Positions 16,658 through 26,040 of a DNA stretch of 64,000 bases are shown here, piece by piece. The translations under genes and the position numbers were made by a program. The notes beneath the pieces were generated by a model. It made no database searches. It worked only from the letters and a program-made list of their open reading frames with translations, and had not been told where the DNA came from. Source of the stretch: Streptomyces tropicalis. GTDB taxonomy: Bacteria > Actinomycetota > Actinomycetes > Streptomycetales > Streptomycetaceae. The first letter of the stretch is position 1; each line of letters begins with the position of its first letter. Location: NCBI RefSeq assembly GCF_029269835.1, contig NZ_JARJBB010000003.1, forward strand, positions 310,001-374,000, read 5' to 3'.

Positions 16658-19081
16658 ATGTCCTCCCCGAAGCACCCCACCGCCTCCGCACAGCGCGGCG
16701 CGCCCGCCGGCGCCCCCACGCGCATCACCCAGGGCTCGCAGACCCGCGGTGCCATCGGCGAGTCCACGCTCCGCCCCGACGGAACCCTGAAGGTCACCGG
16801 CGAGTTCGCGTACTCGTCCGACCTGTGGCACGAGGACATGCTCTGGGGCCAGATCCTGCGCTCCCCGGTCGCCCACGCGGAGATCGTGTCCATCGACACC
16901 GCCGAGGCCCTCGCCACCCCGGGCGTGTACGCGGTCCTCACCCACGACGACCTGCCCACCGAGGTGAAGAACTACGGCCTGGAGATCCGGGACACCCCGG
17001 TCCTCGCGTACGGCAAGGTCCGCCACCACGGCGAGCCGGTCGCCGTCGTCGCAGCGGCCCACCCGGAGACCGCGCGGCGCGCCGCCGCCAAGATCAAGGT
17101 GGAGTACCGGGAGCTGCCCGTCATCACCGACGAGGCCTCCGCCACCGCCCCCGGTGCGGTCCTCGTCCACGAGCACCGCACCGACCACCACGTCGGCCAC
17201 GTCCCGCACCCGAACATCGTCCACCGCCAGCCCATCGTCCGCGGCGACGCCGCGGCGGCCGCGCGGCGGGCGGACGTGATCGTCCGCGGCGAGTACACCT
17301 TCGGCATGCAGGACCAGGCCTTCCTCGGCCCGGAGTCCGGCCTCGCCGTGCCGGAGGAGGACGGCGGCGTCCACCTCTACGTGGCCACCCAGTGGCTCCA
17401 CTCCGACCTGCGCCAGATCGCGCCCGTCCTCGGCCTGCCCGAGGACAAGGTGCGCATGACGCTGGCCGGCGTCGGCGGCGCCTTCGGCGGCCGCGAGGAC
17501 CTGTCGATGCAGATCCACGCCTGCCTGCTCGCGCTGCGCACCGGCAAGCCGGTGAAGATCGTCTACAACCGGTTCGAGTCCTTCTTCGGACACGTCCACC
17601 GCCACCCGGCGAAGCTGTACTACGAGCACGGCGCCACCCACGACGGCAGGCTCACCCACCTGAAGTGCCGCATCGTGCTCGACGGCGGCGCCTACGCCTC
17701 CGCGTCCCCGGCCGTCGTCGGCAACGCCGCCTCGCTCTCGGTCGGCCCCTACGTCGTCGACGACGTCGACATCGAGGCCATCGCCCTCTACACCAACAAC
17801 CCGCCCTGCGGCGCGATGCGCGGCTTCGGCGCGGTCCAGGCGTGCTTCGCCTACGAGGCGCAGATGGACAAGCTGGCGAAGAAGCTCGGCATGGACCCGG
17901 TGGAGTTCCGGCAGCGGAACGCGATGGAGCAGGGCACGATCATGCCCACCGGGCAGCCGGTCGACTCCCCGGCGCCGGTCGCCGAACTCCTGCGCCGGGT
18001 CAAGGCGATGCCGCTGCCGCCTGAGCGCCAGTGGGAGAGCTCCGAGGGCGCGGACGTACGGCAACTGCCGGGCGGCCTGTCCAACACCACGCACGGCGAG
18101 GGCGTCGTGCGCGGCATCGGCTACGCCGTCGGCATCAAGAACGTCGGCTTCTCCGAGGGCTTCGACGACTACTCGACCGCCAGGGTCCGCCTCGAGGCCG
18201 TCGCCGGCGAGCCCGTGGCGACCGTGCACACCGCCATGGCGGAGGTCGGCCAGGGCGGGGTCACCGTCCACGCGCAGATCGCCCGTACCGAGCTGGGCGT
18301 CGCCCAGGTCACCATCCGTCCCGCGGACACGCAGGTGGGGTCGGCCGGTTCGACCTCGGCGTCCCGGCAGACATATGTCACCGGCGGCGCCGTCCGCCAT
18401 GCCTGCGAACAGGTCCGCGAGCGGGTCCTGGAGCTCGGCCGGCGCCGCTTCGGCTCCTACCACCCGGCCTGGGCCACCGCCGAACTCCTGCTGGAGGGCG
18501 GCAAGGTGGTCACCGACGGCGGGGAGGTGCTCGCCGACCTGGCCGAGGTACTCGGCGACGAGGCCGTCGAGGTCGAGGACGAGTGGCGGCACCGGCCCAC
18601 CGAGCCCTTCGACCTGCGCACCGGCCAGGGCAACGGCCACGTGCAGTACTCCTTCGCCGCGCACCGTGCCGTCGTCGAGGTCGACACCGAGCTGGGCCTG
18701 GTGAAGGTGGTCGAACTGGCCTGCGCCCAGGACGTCGGCAAGGCGCTCAACCCGCTGTCCGTCGTCGGCCAGATCCAGGGCGGCACCACGCAGGGTCTCG
18801 GCGTGGCGGTCATGGAGGAGATCGTCGTCGACCCGAGGACCGCGAAGGTGCGCAACCCCTCCTTCACCGACTACCTGATCCCCACCATCCTCGACACGCC
18901 GACGATCCCCGTCGACGTGCTCGAACTCGCCGACGACCACGCGCCGTACGGGCTGCGCGGCGTCGGCGAGGCGCCCACCCTGTCGTCCACCCCGGCCGTC
19001 CTCGCGGCGATCAGGGACGCGACCGGGCTGGAGCTGAACCGCACCCCCGTACGACCGGAACACCTCACCGGCACGGCGTGA
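16658..19081 (+). CDS. Xanthine dehydrogenase, molybdopterin-binding subunit
   Basis: An 807-residue catalytic subunit beginning at ATG 16658, within the usual 750-810 range. Domain a/b hammerhead is at residues about 40-150 (GEFAYSSDLWHEDMLWGQIL). The molybdopterin-binding domain follows, with GVGGAFGGRED (about 267-277), CGAMRGFGAVQACFAYE (about 385-400) and the C-terminal GVGEAPTLSSTPAV holding the catalytic Glu. It hydroxylates hypoxanthine and xanthine to urate. XdhC, encoded two genes downstream, is expected to insert the sulfurated cofactor. Substrate choice among related hydroxylases is inferred from the purine permease and PucR neighbours rather than from active-site residues. Confidence 0.93.
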   Translation: MSSPKHPTASAQRGAPAGAPTRITQGSQTRGAIGESTLRPDGTLKVTGEFAYSSDLWHEDMLWGQILRSPVAHAEIVSIDTAEALATPGVYAVLTHDDLPTEVKNYGLEIRDTPVLAYGKVRHHGEPVAVVAAAHPETARRAAAKIKVEYRELPVITDEASATAPGAVLVHEHRTDHHVGHVPHPNIVHRQPIVRGDAAAAARRADVIVRGEYTFGMQDQAFLGPESGLAVPEEDGGVHLYVATQWLHSDLRQIAPVLGLPEDKVRMTLAGVGGAFGGREDLSMQIHACLLALRTGKPVKIVYNRFESFFGHVHRHPAKLYYEHGATHDGRLTHLKCRIVLDGGAYASASPAVVGNAASLSVGPYVVDDVDIEAIALYTNNPPCGAMRGFGAVQACFAYEAQMDKLAKKLGMDPVEFRQRNAMEQGTIMPTGQPVDSPAPVAELLRRVKAMPLPPERQWESSEGADVRQLPGGLSNTTHGEGVVRGIGYAVGIKNVGFSEGFDDYSTARVRLEAVAGEPVATVHTAMAEVGQGGVTVHAQIARTELGVAQVTIRPADTQVGSAGSTSASRQTYVTGGAVRHACEQVRERVLELGRRRFGSYHPAWATAELLLEGGKVVTDGGEVLADLAEVLGDEAVEVEDEWRHRPTEPFDLRTGQGNGHVQYSFAAHRAVVEVDTELGLVKVVELACAQDVGKALNPLSVVGQIQGGTTQGLGVAVMEEIVVDPRTAKVRNPSFTDYLIPTILDTPTIPVDVLELADDHAPYGLRGVGEAPTLSSTPAVLAAIRDATGLELNRTPVRPEHLTGTA

Positions 19082-19316
19082 GCGGGCCCCCGGGCGGCAC
19101 CGCAGGACGTCCGAACCGTCCGCGCCGCCCGGGGGAACCCGCTGCCCGGGGACCCCTCCGCTCGAGGGCCCCCGGCGCAGCAGCACCCTCCGTTCGTCCT
19201 GGGCCGTCCCCCGGGTCGTCCATTCCCAAATCCCGCAGCCGCGCGTGCGGCCGGCGGACCGGCACGGCATGCCGGCGCCGATGCGGGTGCCCCTGTGAAC
19301 CTTGGGAGATGGCACC

Positions 19317-20774
19317 ATGACCCAGCAGTCCGTGGAGCCGAGGACCACCGCCGACGACGCGGGCGCGGGAACCCGCGTCCCGGCCGGCCGGTCCTGGCTC
19401 GACCGGTACTTCCACATCACCCCGCGCGGATCCTCGCTCGCACGCGAAGTGCGCGGCGGCGTCACCACCTTCATGGCGATGGCGTACATCCTGCTGCTCA
19501 ACCCCCTGATCCTGTCGGGGAAGGACGTGGCGGGGGACACCCTCGCCCAGAAGGCCCTGATCACCGCCACCGCGTTCGCCGCGGCCCTCACCACGCTGCT
19601 GATGGGCCTCGTCGGCAGGGTGCCGCTCGCCCTGGCCGCCGGACTGTCCGTCTCCGGCGTCCTGTCCTCCCAGGTCGTCCCGCAGATGACCTGGCCGCAG
19701 GCGATGGGCATGTGCGTGGTCTACGGCGCGGTCATCATGCTGCTCGTGGTCACCGGCCTGCGCGAGATGATCATGAACGCGATACCGCCGGCGCTCAAGC
19801 ACGGGATCACCATGGGCATCGGCCTGTTCATCGCGCTCATCGGCTTCTACAAGTCCGGGTTCGTGCACCAGGGCAGGGCCACCCCGGTCACCCTCGGCCC
19901 CGCGGGCGAGCTCGCCGGCTGGCCCGTCCTCCTCTTCGCCGGCACCCTCCTGCTGATCTTCGTGCTCCAGGCCCGCAACGTCCCCGGGGCCATCCTCGCG
20001 GGCATCGTCGCCGGCACGGTCGTCGCCGCGGTGCTCAACGCCACCGGGGTCGTGAAGGCCGCCGCCTGGGCCGCCGGCGCCCCCGCACTGCACGGCAGCG
20101 CGGTCTCCATGCCCGACTTCTCGCTCTTCGGGCACGTCGACTTCGGCGGGTGGGGCTCGGTCGGCGCGATGACCGTCGGCCTGATCGTCTTCACCCTCGT
20201 GCTGGCCGGGTTCTTCGACGCGATGGCCACCATCATCGGCGTCGGCACCGAGGCCGGGCTCGCCGACGGCGAGGGCCGCATGCCGGGTCTGTCGAAGGCG
20301 CTGTTCATCGACGGCGCGGGCGGCGCGATCGGCGGCGTCGCCGGGGGTTCCGGGCAGACCGTCTTCATCGAGTCGGCCACCGGAGTGGGCGAGGGCGCGC
20401 GCACCGGCCTCGCCTCCGTCGTCACCGGACTGCTCTTCGCGGCCTGCCTGTTCTTCACCCCGCTCACCGCGCTCGTGCCCCAGGAGGTCGCCTCCGCCGC
20501 CCTGGTCGTCATCGGCGCCATGATGCTGATGAACGCCCGGCACGTGGACTGGGCCGACCGCGCCACCGCGATCCCGGTGTTCCTCACCGTGGTCCTGATG
20601 CCGTTCACGTACTCCATCACCGCCGGTGTCGCCGCCGGAGTCGTCTCCTTCACCGTCATCAAGGCCGCCCAGGGCCGGGCGCGGGAGATCGGCGCCTTCA
20701 TGTGGGGGCTGACCGCGGTGTTCCTCGTCTACTTCGCCCTCCACCCCGTCGAGGGCTGGCTGGGCGTCCACTAG
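19317..20774 (+). CDS. Purine permease, NCS2 family, AzgA type
   Basis: A 485-residue transporter; ATG 19317 follows GGGAGATGGCACC, five codons inside the longer frame. Multiple hydrophobic helices cover the protein. GGVTTFMAMAYILLLNPLIL near the N-terminus, LKHGITMGIGLFIALIGF, and GGSGQTVFIESATGVGEGAR are hallmarks of the AzgA subfamily (adenine/guanine/hypoxanthine:H+ symport) as opposed to the UraA/UapA subfamily. It lies between xanthine dehydrogenase and its maturation factor, 235 bp after the former, and would bring in the purine that the enzyme oxidises. A separate promoter in the 235-bp gap is possible. Confidence 0.92.
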   Translation: MTQQSVEPRTTADDAGAGTRVPAGRSWLDRYFHITPRGSSLAREVRGGVTTFMAMAYILLLNPLILSGKDVAGDTLAQKALITATAFAAALTTLLMGLVGRVPLALAAGLSVSGVLSSQVVPQMTWPQAMGMCVVYGAVIMLLVVTGLREMIMNAIPPALKHGITMGIGLFIALIGFYKSGFVHQGRATPVTLGPAGELAGWPVLLFAGTLLLIFVLQARNVPGAILAGIVAGTVVAAVLNATGVVKAAAWAAGAPALHGSAVSMPDFSLFGHVDFGGWGSVGAMTVGLIVFTLVLAGFFDAMATIIGVGTEAGLADGEGRMPGLSKALFIDGAGGAIGGVAGGSGQTVFIESATGVGEGARTGLASVVTGLLFAACLFFTPLTALVPQEVASAALVVIGAMMLMNARHVDWADRATAIPVFLTVVLMPFTYSITAGVAAGVVSFTVIKAAQGRAREIGAFMWGLTAVFLVYFALHPVEGWLGVH

Positions 20775-20861
20775 GACGACCCTCGGCGCGTGGGGTCCCC
20801 CGGGACCGGCGGACCCCGCGCGCCTCCCCCCGACCGACCGCCGCCGCAAGGAGATCGACAG

Positions 20862-22010
20862 ATGCTGGACATCGCCGAGGAACTGGACCGGTGGGTCCGG
20901 CAGGGCCGCGACTTCGCCGTGGCCACCGTGGTCGCCGTGGACGGCAGCGCCCCCCGCCTGCCGGGTGCCGCCCTCGCGGTGGACACCGACGGCGCGGCCG
21001 TCGGCTCGGTCTCCGGCGGCTGCGTGGAGGGCGCGGTCTACGAGCTGTGCCGGCAGGCGCTGGAGGACGGCGGGACCGTCCTGGAACGCTTCGGCCACAG
21101 CGACGAGGACGCCTTCGCCATGGGCCTGACCTGCGGCGGGACCATCGACGTCCTCGTCACCCCGGTCCGCGCCGCCGACCCGGCCCGGCCGGTCGCCGCG
21201 GCCGCGCTCGCCACCGCCGCGGGCGGCGGCGCGGCGGCGCTCGCACGGATCGTCACCGGCCCGCCCGAGCTGGCGGGCCGCGCCCTCCTGGTCCGTGCCG
21301 ACGGCACCTACGAGGGCGGCTTCGCGGCCCACCCGGAACTGGACCGCACGGTCGCCGCCGAGGCGGCCGCCTTCCTCGACGCCGGCCGCACCGGCACCCT
21401 GGAGATCGGTGAGCGCGGCTCCCGCTGCGGGACCCCGCTCACGCTGTTCGTGGAGTCCTCGGTGCCGCCGCCCCGGATGATCGTCTTCGGGGCGATCGAC
21501 TTCGCCTCCGCGCTGGTCCGCGCGGGCAGGTTCCTCGGGTACCACGTGACCGTGTGCGACGCGCGCCCGGTCTTCGCCACCCGCACGCGCTTCCCGGAGG
21601 CCGACGAGATCGTCGTCGAGTGGCCCCACCGGTACCTGGACCGCACCCGCACCGACGGCCGCACCGCCCTGTGCGTGCTGACCCACGACGTCAAGTTCGA
21701 CGTGCCCCTGCTCCAGCGGGCGCTGCGGCTTCCGGTGGCGTACGTCGGGGCGATGGGCTCGCGCCGCACCCACCTGGACCGCGCCGACCGGCTGCGCGAG
21801 GCCGGGGTGAGCGAGCTGGAGCTGGCGCGGCTCCGCTCGCCCATCGGACTGGACCTCGGCGCCCGCACCCCGGAGGAGACGGCCCTGTCCATCGCCGCGC
21901 AGATCGTCGCCGACCGGCGCGGCGGCAGCGGGCGGCCGCTGGCCGGCGCGCACACGCCCATCCACCACGACGACCCGGCACCGGGCGTCCGCATCGACTC
22001 CGCTGTCTGA
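20862..22010 (+). CDS. XdhC-family molybdenum hydroxylase maturation factor
   Basis: A 382-residue XdhC/CoxI protein; ATG 20862 has AAGGAGATCGACAG upstream. The N-terminal XdhC domain (residues about 1-75) includes VDGSAPRLPGAALAV, SVSGGCVEGAVYE and TCGGTIDVLV with the conserved Cys residues thought to carry the sulfur. The C-terminal Rossmann domain starts at about residue 200 (RMIVFGAIDFASALVRAG; the glycine-rich turn has Ile-Asp in place of a common His) and includes VAYVGAMGSRRTH. XdhC binds molybdopterin and delivers the sulfurated cofactor to xanthine dehydrogenase. It closes the purine-oxidation operon. Confidence 0.92.
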   Translation: MLDIAEELDRWVRQGRDFAVATVVAVDGSAPRLPGAALAVDTDGAAVGSVSGGCVEGAVYELCRQALEDGGTVLERFGHSDEDAFAMGLTCGGTIDVLVTPVRAADPARPVAAAALATAAGGGAAALARIVTGPPELAGRALLVRADGTYEGGFAAHPELDRTVAAEAAAFLDAGRTGTLEIGERGSRCGTPLTLFVESSVPPPRMIVFGAIDFASALVRAGRFLGYHVTVCDARPVFATRTRFPEADEIVVEWPHRYLDRTRTDGRTALCVLTHDVKFDVPLLQRALRLPVAYVGAMGSRRTHLDRADRLREAGVSELELARLRSPIGLDLGARTPEETALSIAAQIVADRRGGSGRPLAGAHTPIHHDDPAPGVRIDSAV

Positions 22011-22017
22011 CGATCCG

Positions 22018-22323
22018 TCAGTTCTGCTGCGGCGGCAGTGCGGACGGGTCATCCTCCGCCCCGTCCCGCCGCCACACCGGGCGGAACCGCAGCACCTCCG
22101 CGGTGGCCGCCCCGCTCGTGACGAACGGGTCCGAGGCCACGGCGGCCTCGACCGCCTCCCGCGGCCCCTCGGCGAGCACCAGCCCGCCGGTACGGGGCTC
22201 CAGCGGACCCGCGAGCAGGGCCAGCCCCTGGGCGAACACTCCCTGAGGATGGGCGTAATGGGCGTCCCTGAGCGCGTCGATCTCGGCCAGGGGCGCGTGG
22301 TAGCGGAACACGATGACGTACAT
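22018..22323 (-). CDS. YciI-family protein
   Basis: A 101-residue protein from ATG 22323 (MYVIVFRYHAPLAEIDALRD); the frame extends four codons upstream. YciI/DGPF proteins are small dimeric alpha-beta barrel proteins; the pattern MYVIVFRY...ALRDAHYAHPQGVFAQGLAL with conserved His and later SDPFVTSGAAT fits well. The enzyme reaction, if any, is unknown. The gene is convergent with xdhC (7-bp gap). Confidence 0.85.
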   Translation of the reverse strand: MYVIVFRYHAPLAEIDALRDAHYAHPQGVFAQGLALLAGPLEPRTGGLVLAEGPREAVEAAVASDPFVTSGAATAEVLRFRPVWRRDGAEDDPSALPPQQN

Positions 22324-22454
22324 GCCGCCAGTCAACGCCGTCCAACCGGCCCCGCACCAGGCCCCCTTGCCGGAAGGGCCATAGGCTCGGGCTTATACGT
22401 GGGGGGAGGCGCCGGTGCCGGACCGGCCGCGCCGGCGGCGGACGGGGAGCGGCG

Positions 22455-23333
22455 GTGGACGGGACGCACGGGCTCGAACTGCGCCCTCTGCGGTACTTCG
22501 CCGCCGTCGCCGAGGCGGGCACCGTCACCGAGGCCGCCCGCCGGCTGCACCTCGCCCGGCCCAGCCTTAGCCAGCAGATCGCGCAGCTGGAACGGCGCAT
22601 CGGCATCCCGCTGTTCCGGCGCCTGCCCCGGGGGATGGAGCTCACCGACGCCGGACGCCACCTCCTGGCCGGAGTCCACCAGGCGCTGTCCGTCCTCGAC
22701 ACGGCGGTCGCCGCCGCCCGTACGCTCCCGCCGCCCGCCGCCGTCGGCGTGTGCCGGGGCGTGCCCGCGGAGGTGCTGGAGCACACCGAGCGGATCCTGA
22801 CCCGTGACCGGCCGGTGCGGGCGGCCCACGAACGGGTCGACTCCGCCCGCCAGCCGGACCTCCTGCGCGGCGGAGCGCTCGCCCTCGGGATCCTCCGGGC
22901 GCCACTGGACCACGCGCGCGGGCCGGCGGTGCGAACGGTGCGGGACGAGCCCCTCGGTGTGGTGATGCACGGCGGACACCCGCTCGCCGGACGGTCCGAG
23001 CTGCGCTGGGACGACCTCGCGGCCCAGCGGCTGCTGTGGTTCCCCGAGCACCGGGCGCCCGGCTACGCCTCCGCCGTCCGTGCCCGGCTCGCGGAGCACG
23101 GCTGGACCCCGGACACGTTCGTCGAGGACAGCGGCAGCGGCACCCTGTTCCGTCATGCGCTGGTCGGCCGCGACGACGTCGTGGCGCTGCGCCCTGGGTC
23201 CGCCGCCGCGGACGCGGACCCCGCCCTCGTCCACCGCCCGGTCGGCCCCCGCCCGCCCCGGGAGCGGCTGCTGCTCGCCGCGGCCGCGGACTCCCTCTGG
23301 GCCGGCCTGCTGCCGCCCGTCACGGCTGTCTGA
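22455..23333 (+). CDS. LysR-family transcriptional regulator
   Basis: A 292-residue regulator starting at GTG 22455. Residues 8-68 are the winged helix: ELRPLRYFAAVAEAGTVTEA then RRLHLARPSLSQQIAQLER, with the downstream LFRRLPRGMELTDAGRHLL. The effector domain is at about 90-290. It lies divergent from the YciI gene across 131 bp, the classical LysR arrangement, so the YciI-like gene is the first candidate target. The inducer is unknown. Its 3' end overlaps that of the SRPBCC gene by 14 bp on opposite strands. Confidence 0.88.
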   Translation: MDGTHGLELRPLRYFAAVAEAGTVTEAARRLHLARPSLSQQIAQLERRIGIPLFRRLPRGMELTDAGRHLLAGVHQALSVLDTAVAAARTLPPPAAVGVCRGVPAEVLEHTERILTRDRPVRAAHERVDSARQPDLLRGGALALGILRAPLDHARGPAVRTVRDEPLGVVMHGGHPLAGRSELRWDDLAAQRLLWFPEHRAPGYASAVRARLAEHGWTPDTFVEDSGSGTLFRHALVGRDDVVALRPGSAAADADPALVHRPVGPRPPRERLLLAAAADSLWAGLLPPVTAV

Positions 23334-23760
23334 GGAGCCCGTTCACCGCCCTTCCGAAGACCGTGAGCGCGGTGTGCTCCACGACCGGGTCGAGGAGGCC
23401 GGGCAGGAAGCGCAGGCGGATCTCCTCCCGCCAGTGCACCCGGGTGCGGCCGCCGGGTCCGGGCAGCACCTCGATCTCCGCCCAGCCGCGCACCACCCGT
23501 CCCTGCTTCTCCAGCCGGCACAGCCCCGGCTCGCCGTCGACGGGGGGACGCCAGACGGTGACCTCCATCGGATCGTCGAAGCAGAACGGGCCGATCCCCG
23601 AACGGGCCACGAACCGTGTCCCCTCATGGGTCGGTTCCGGCGTGACCACGGTGACATGGGTCAACGGAACCACGTCGGCGTGGTGTTGCCACCGGGTGAG
23701 CCGGCGCCAGGCCTCGTCGAGGGGGAGCGGGGCGGTGCGTTCGAGGAAGAAGGTGACCAC
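23320..23760 (-). CDS. SRPBCC-family protein
   Basis: A 146-residue protein of the START-like SRPBCC fold, which binds hydrophobic ligands. The order RTAPLPLDEAWRRLTRWQHH, then TRFVARSGIGPFCFDDPMEV, GWAEIEVLPGPGGRTRVHW and C-terminal VEHTALTVFGRAVNGLL matches the polyketide cyclase/dehydrase-like branch. The GTG at 23760 is chosen from the usual family N-terminus, but no Shine-Dalgarno sequence precedes it, so the mRNA may be leaderless. Ligand and pathway are unknown. Confidence 0.78.
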   Translation of the reverse strand: MVTFFLERTAPLPLDEAWRRLTRWQHHADVVPLTHVTVVTPEPTHEGTRFVARSGIGPFCFDDPMEVTVWRPPVDGEPGLCRLEKQGRVVRGWAEIEVLPGPGGRTRVHWREEIRLRFLPGLLDPVVEHTALTVFGRAVNGLLRQP

Positions 23761-24359
23761 ACCACGATCGTAGGCAACCACGCCCACCACGCCGGATGTT
23801 CGCCCGCGGGTCACACGGTTGGCCCATACGGGGCCGGATGGGTGAGGCGGTGTGCTGCGCATCGCCCGGGCCACCTCGCGCACCGAGGTCGCGTGGCTCG
23901 AGGAGACGCTCGCCGACCTCGCCGGCCTGCCGGGTGGAGGGGACACCTCCGCACCGCCGCGGTCCGGCCGCCCCGCTCGCCGCCGCGGCCAGGGGACCGG
24001 TGCCCCGCCCGCCGTCGGGGTCGTCGCGGCCACCACCGCGGCACTCGGCACACCGGTACCGGACTCCTGGGGCCGGCGCGGCCCCGACCCGACGGCATCC
24101 CGGCGGCCCGCTCCAGCCCGCGGGAGTCCCCGGCCTTCGAGCCAGGCGCGGCGGGGCCGGGCCGCCATCGCTCCCGGCCCCGCTCCCGCACGTCCTGCGC
24201 ACCGGGCGCCCGGCGCTGTACCGGGCGTTCACCGTGTCCGCTGCCGGCTCCGTCACCTGCTGCGTGGGCAGCACCTGTGTCCCCGCGCACCTGCCCGCGC
24301 GGACCGAAAGGACCCGCACGGCCCGAAGCGGGAGCGGCTCACCGATCCCGGTCGGCGGC

Positions 24360-24830
24360 GTCGCCGAGCGCGACGCGCCGTGGCTGTCCGCCCTCGCGCG
24401 GGTCGCGGTCGTCGCCGTCACCCCCGTCGCGGGCGCGCCGGCCGGCCGCGCCGGACGCCGGCCCGTGCTGCCGGCCCTGTGCGCTCCGTCCGTGGTCGTG
24501 CCGGTGGCGATGTTCGCGCCGACGACCGGGGGGCGCCGCACCTGGACGCTGGCCGGAGCGGTGGTCGTCGCCCTCGTCGCCGGCGGGGTGGGCGCGGTCG
24601 GCGACTCGGCCGCCGCCGGGCGGCTCCCGGTCGCGGGGCGGCTGAGCGGACCGGCCGTCGCCGCGGCGGCCGCGACCGTCTTCGGCGGTCTGACGCCGTA
24701 CGCGTCCCGGGCCCCGGTCGACGCGGGCGGCCGGCGCTCCCTGCCCGGCGTCCTGGCCGCCGTCGGGGCCTGCTCGCGCTGCCCGTGCTGTGGTGTCCGC
24801 CGGAGGCGGCGGTACGGACCGTCCGCGGGC
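24360..24830 (+). pseudogene. Remnant of an MHS-family (metabolite:H+ symporter) MFS transporter
   Basis: In one frame, bases about 24390-24770 encode sequence like the last helices of MHS-type MFS permeases: RVAVVAVTPVAGAPAGRAGR, LAGAVVVALVAGGVGAVGD and AAAATVFGGLTPYASRAPVD. The match then continues in another frame (GLLALPVLWCPPEAA, about 24768-24812), which shows a frameshift, and no N-terminal half is recognisable. Substitutions at usual Gly/Asp/Arg sites also point to decay. The rest of 23761-24924 has no intact gene; a frame from 23852 starts MLRIARATSRTEVAWLEETL but loses protein-like character after about 30 codons and may be another fragment. Confidence 0.6.
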
Positions 24831-24924
24831 AGCGGGGTCCGATGGCCTCCGTACGGGGGAAGGCCGGGGCCGCCGGGCAGGGATGGCCTTGCCCGGGTGC
24901 GGGCCCCGGCCGTACACATGGAGA

Positions 24925-24965
24925 GGGGGCGTTGCGGGCCGCTCGTGGAGGCTCGCAACGCCCCC
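24925..24965 (-). terminator. Strong hairpin terminator after the trypsin gene
   Basis: GGGGGCGTTGCG (24925-24936) pairs perfectly with CGCAACGCCCCC (24954-24965), a 12-bp stem with a 17-base loop. It lies 40 bp past the stop codon of the trypsin-like gene on the minus strand. Confidence 0.8.
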
Positions 24966-25005
24966 TGGCACTCACCTGGGGGGTCGCTCGGGAACCGTCA
25001 GCCGG

Positions 25006-25797
25006 TCATGAGCCGACCTGCGCGGTGACCAGGCCGGAGAAGGCGGTCAGCCGGGTGTAGACACCCGGGTAGCCCGCCTCCGCACAGCCGTTGCCCCAGG
25101 AAGTGATCCCTGCCAGGACGCCCCCGATGATCAGGGGACCGCCGCTGTCGCCCTGGCAGGTGTCTACGCCGCCGGATGTGTATCCGGCGCAAACCATGTC
25201 GCTCGCGACGAAGTCGGAGCCGTAGGAGTCCGCGCAACCGGAGTCGGCGACGACCGGTACCGTCGCCGTCCGCAGCTGGTTGGAGGAGCCGCCGCTCTCG
25301 GACGTGGTGCCCCAGCCGAGGATGCGCGCCGTCGTGCCGGCCGCGTACACCCCGGTGTCCGAGGGCGAGGCGTACGGAGCCGCCTTGTACGGCATCGACG
25401 TCGACAGCGTGATCACCGCCACGTCGTCGCCCCTGGTGGCGTCCGTGTAGTCCGGGTCGATCCATATCCCGCTGACCGTGCTGACCGTGCCGTCCGTCCC
25501 GTTCAGGAAGGTCCGGCCCCCCACCACCCGCACGCCGCCCGTGGTCTCGCCGACCATGCAGTGCGCCGCGGTGACGACCTTCCGGGCCGCCACCAGGGTG
25601 CCGCCGCAGAACTGGTTGCCGGACACGTCCGTGATCTGCATGACGAACGGGTACGCCGAGGTCGTGGTCGCCGTGCCGCCGACGACGGGCTGGGGTGCGG
25701 CGGCCGCCGAGGGGGCGGTGAACAGCGCGGTCACGGTGACGGCGGCACTGGCCGCGACCGCTGCCGCGGCCCGTCTGGCGGGGGTGAGCCCGAACAT
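25006..25797 (-). CDS. Secreted trypsin-like serine protease (S1 family)
   Basis: A 263-residue preproprotein; ATG 25797 follows ACGAGGAGACGC. Residues 1-33 are a signal peptide (ARR, then a long Ala/Val core ending in SAAAA), and the mature chain starts near VVGGTATTTSAYPF (residue 38), the usual activation site. The triad is His79 in VTAAHC, Asp125 in GDDVAVI and Ser218 in CQGDSGGP. Asp212, six residues before the serine, predicts trypsin specificity (Lys/Arg). Three disulfides are expected from CGG/AHC, GCADS/VCAGY and DTCQG/NGCAE. Such proteases are made late in Streptomyces growth. The gene stands alone between a terminator and the LAL regulator. Confidence 0.95.
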   Translation of the reverse strand: MFGLTPARRAAAAVAASAAVTVTALFTAPSAAAAPQPVVGGTATTTSAYPFVMQITDVSGNQFCGGTLVAARKVVTAAHCMVGETTGGVRVVGGRTFLNGTDGTVSTVSGIWIDPDYTDATRGDDVAVITLSTSMPYKAAPYASPSDTGVYAAGTTARILGWGTTSESGGSSNQLRTATVPVVADSGCADSYGSDFVASDMVCAGYTSGGVDTCQGDSGGPLIIGGVLAGITSWGNGCAEAGYPGVYTRLTAFSGLVTAQVGS

Positions 25798-26040
25798 GCG
25801 TCTCCTCGTGGGGCCGGCCGGTGGGGGTTCGCACGGGCGGTGTGGTGCACGGGGGTCTCGGGACAGACCCCCGTATGCCCGAGCGAGCGGCACGCCACTT
25901 ACGCTATGGCGCGGCGTACCGTGCCCCAATGAGGGAACCCCCTAGGGGAGTTGGTCAGGGAAAACCCTCGGTCGCCGTTCGACGCGCCGACGGGCGGCCT
26001 CCCTCACTGGGCCGCAATCAGGAGTTAACCTGGGCTGCCC

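Noticed and set aside
16595..19711. A 1038-codon minus-strand open frame across the xanthine dehydrogenase large subunit
   Set aside because: Antisense shadow produced by high GC at third positions; the plus strand encodes a full molybdopterin subunit.
19065..22052. A 995-codon minus-strand frame over the permease and XdhC genes
   Set aside because: His/Gly/Asp-rich low-complexity translation; the sense strand has clear transporter and XdhC motifs.
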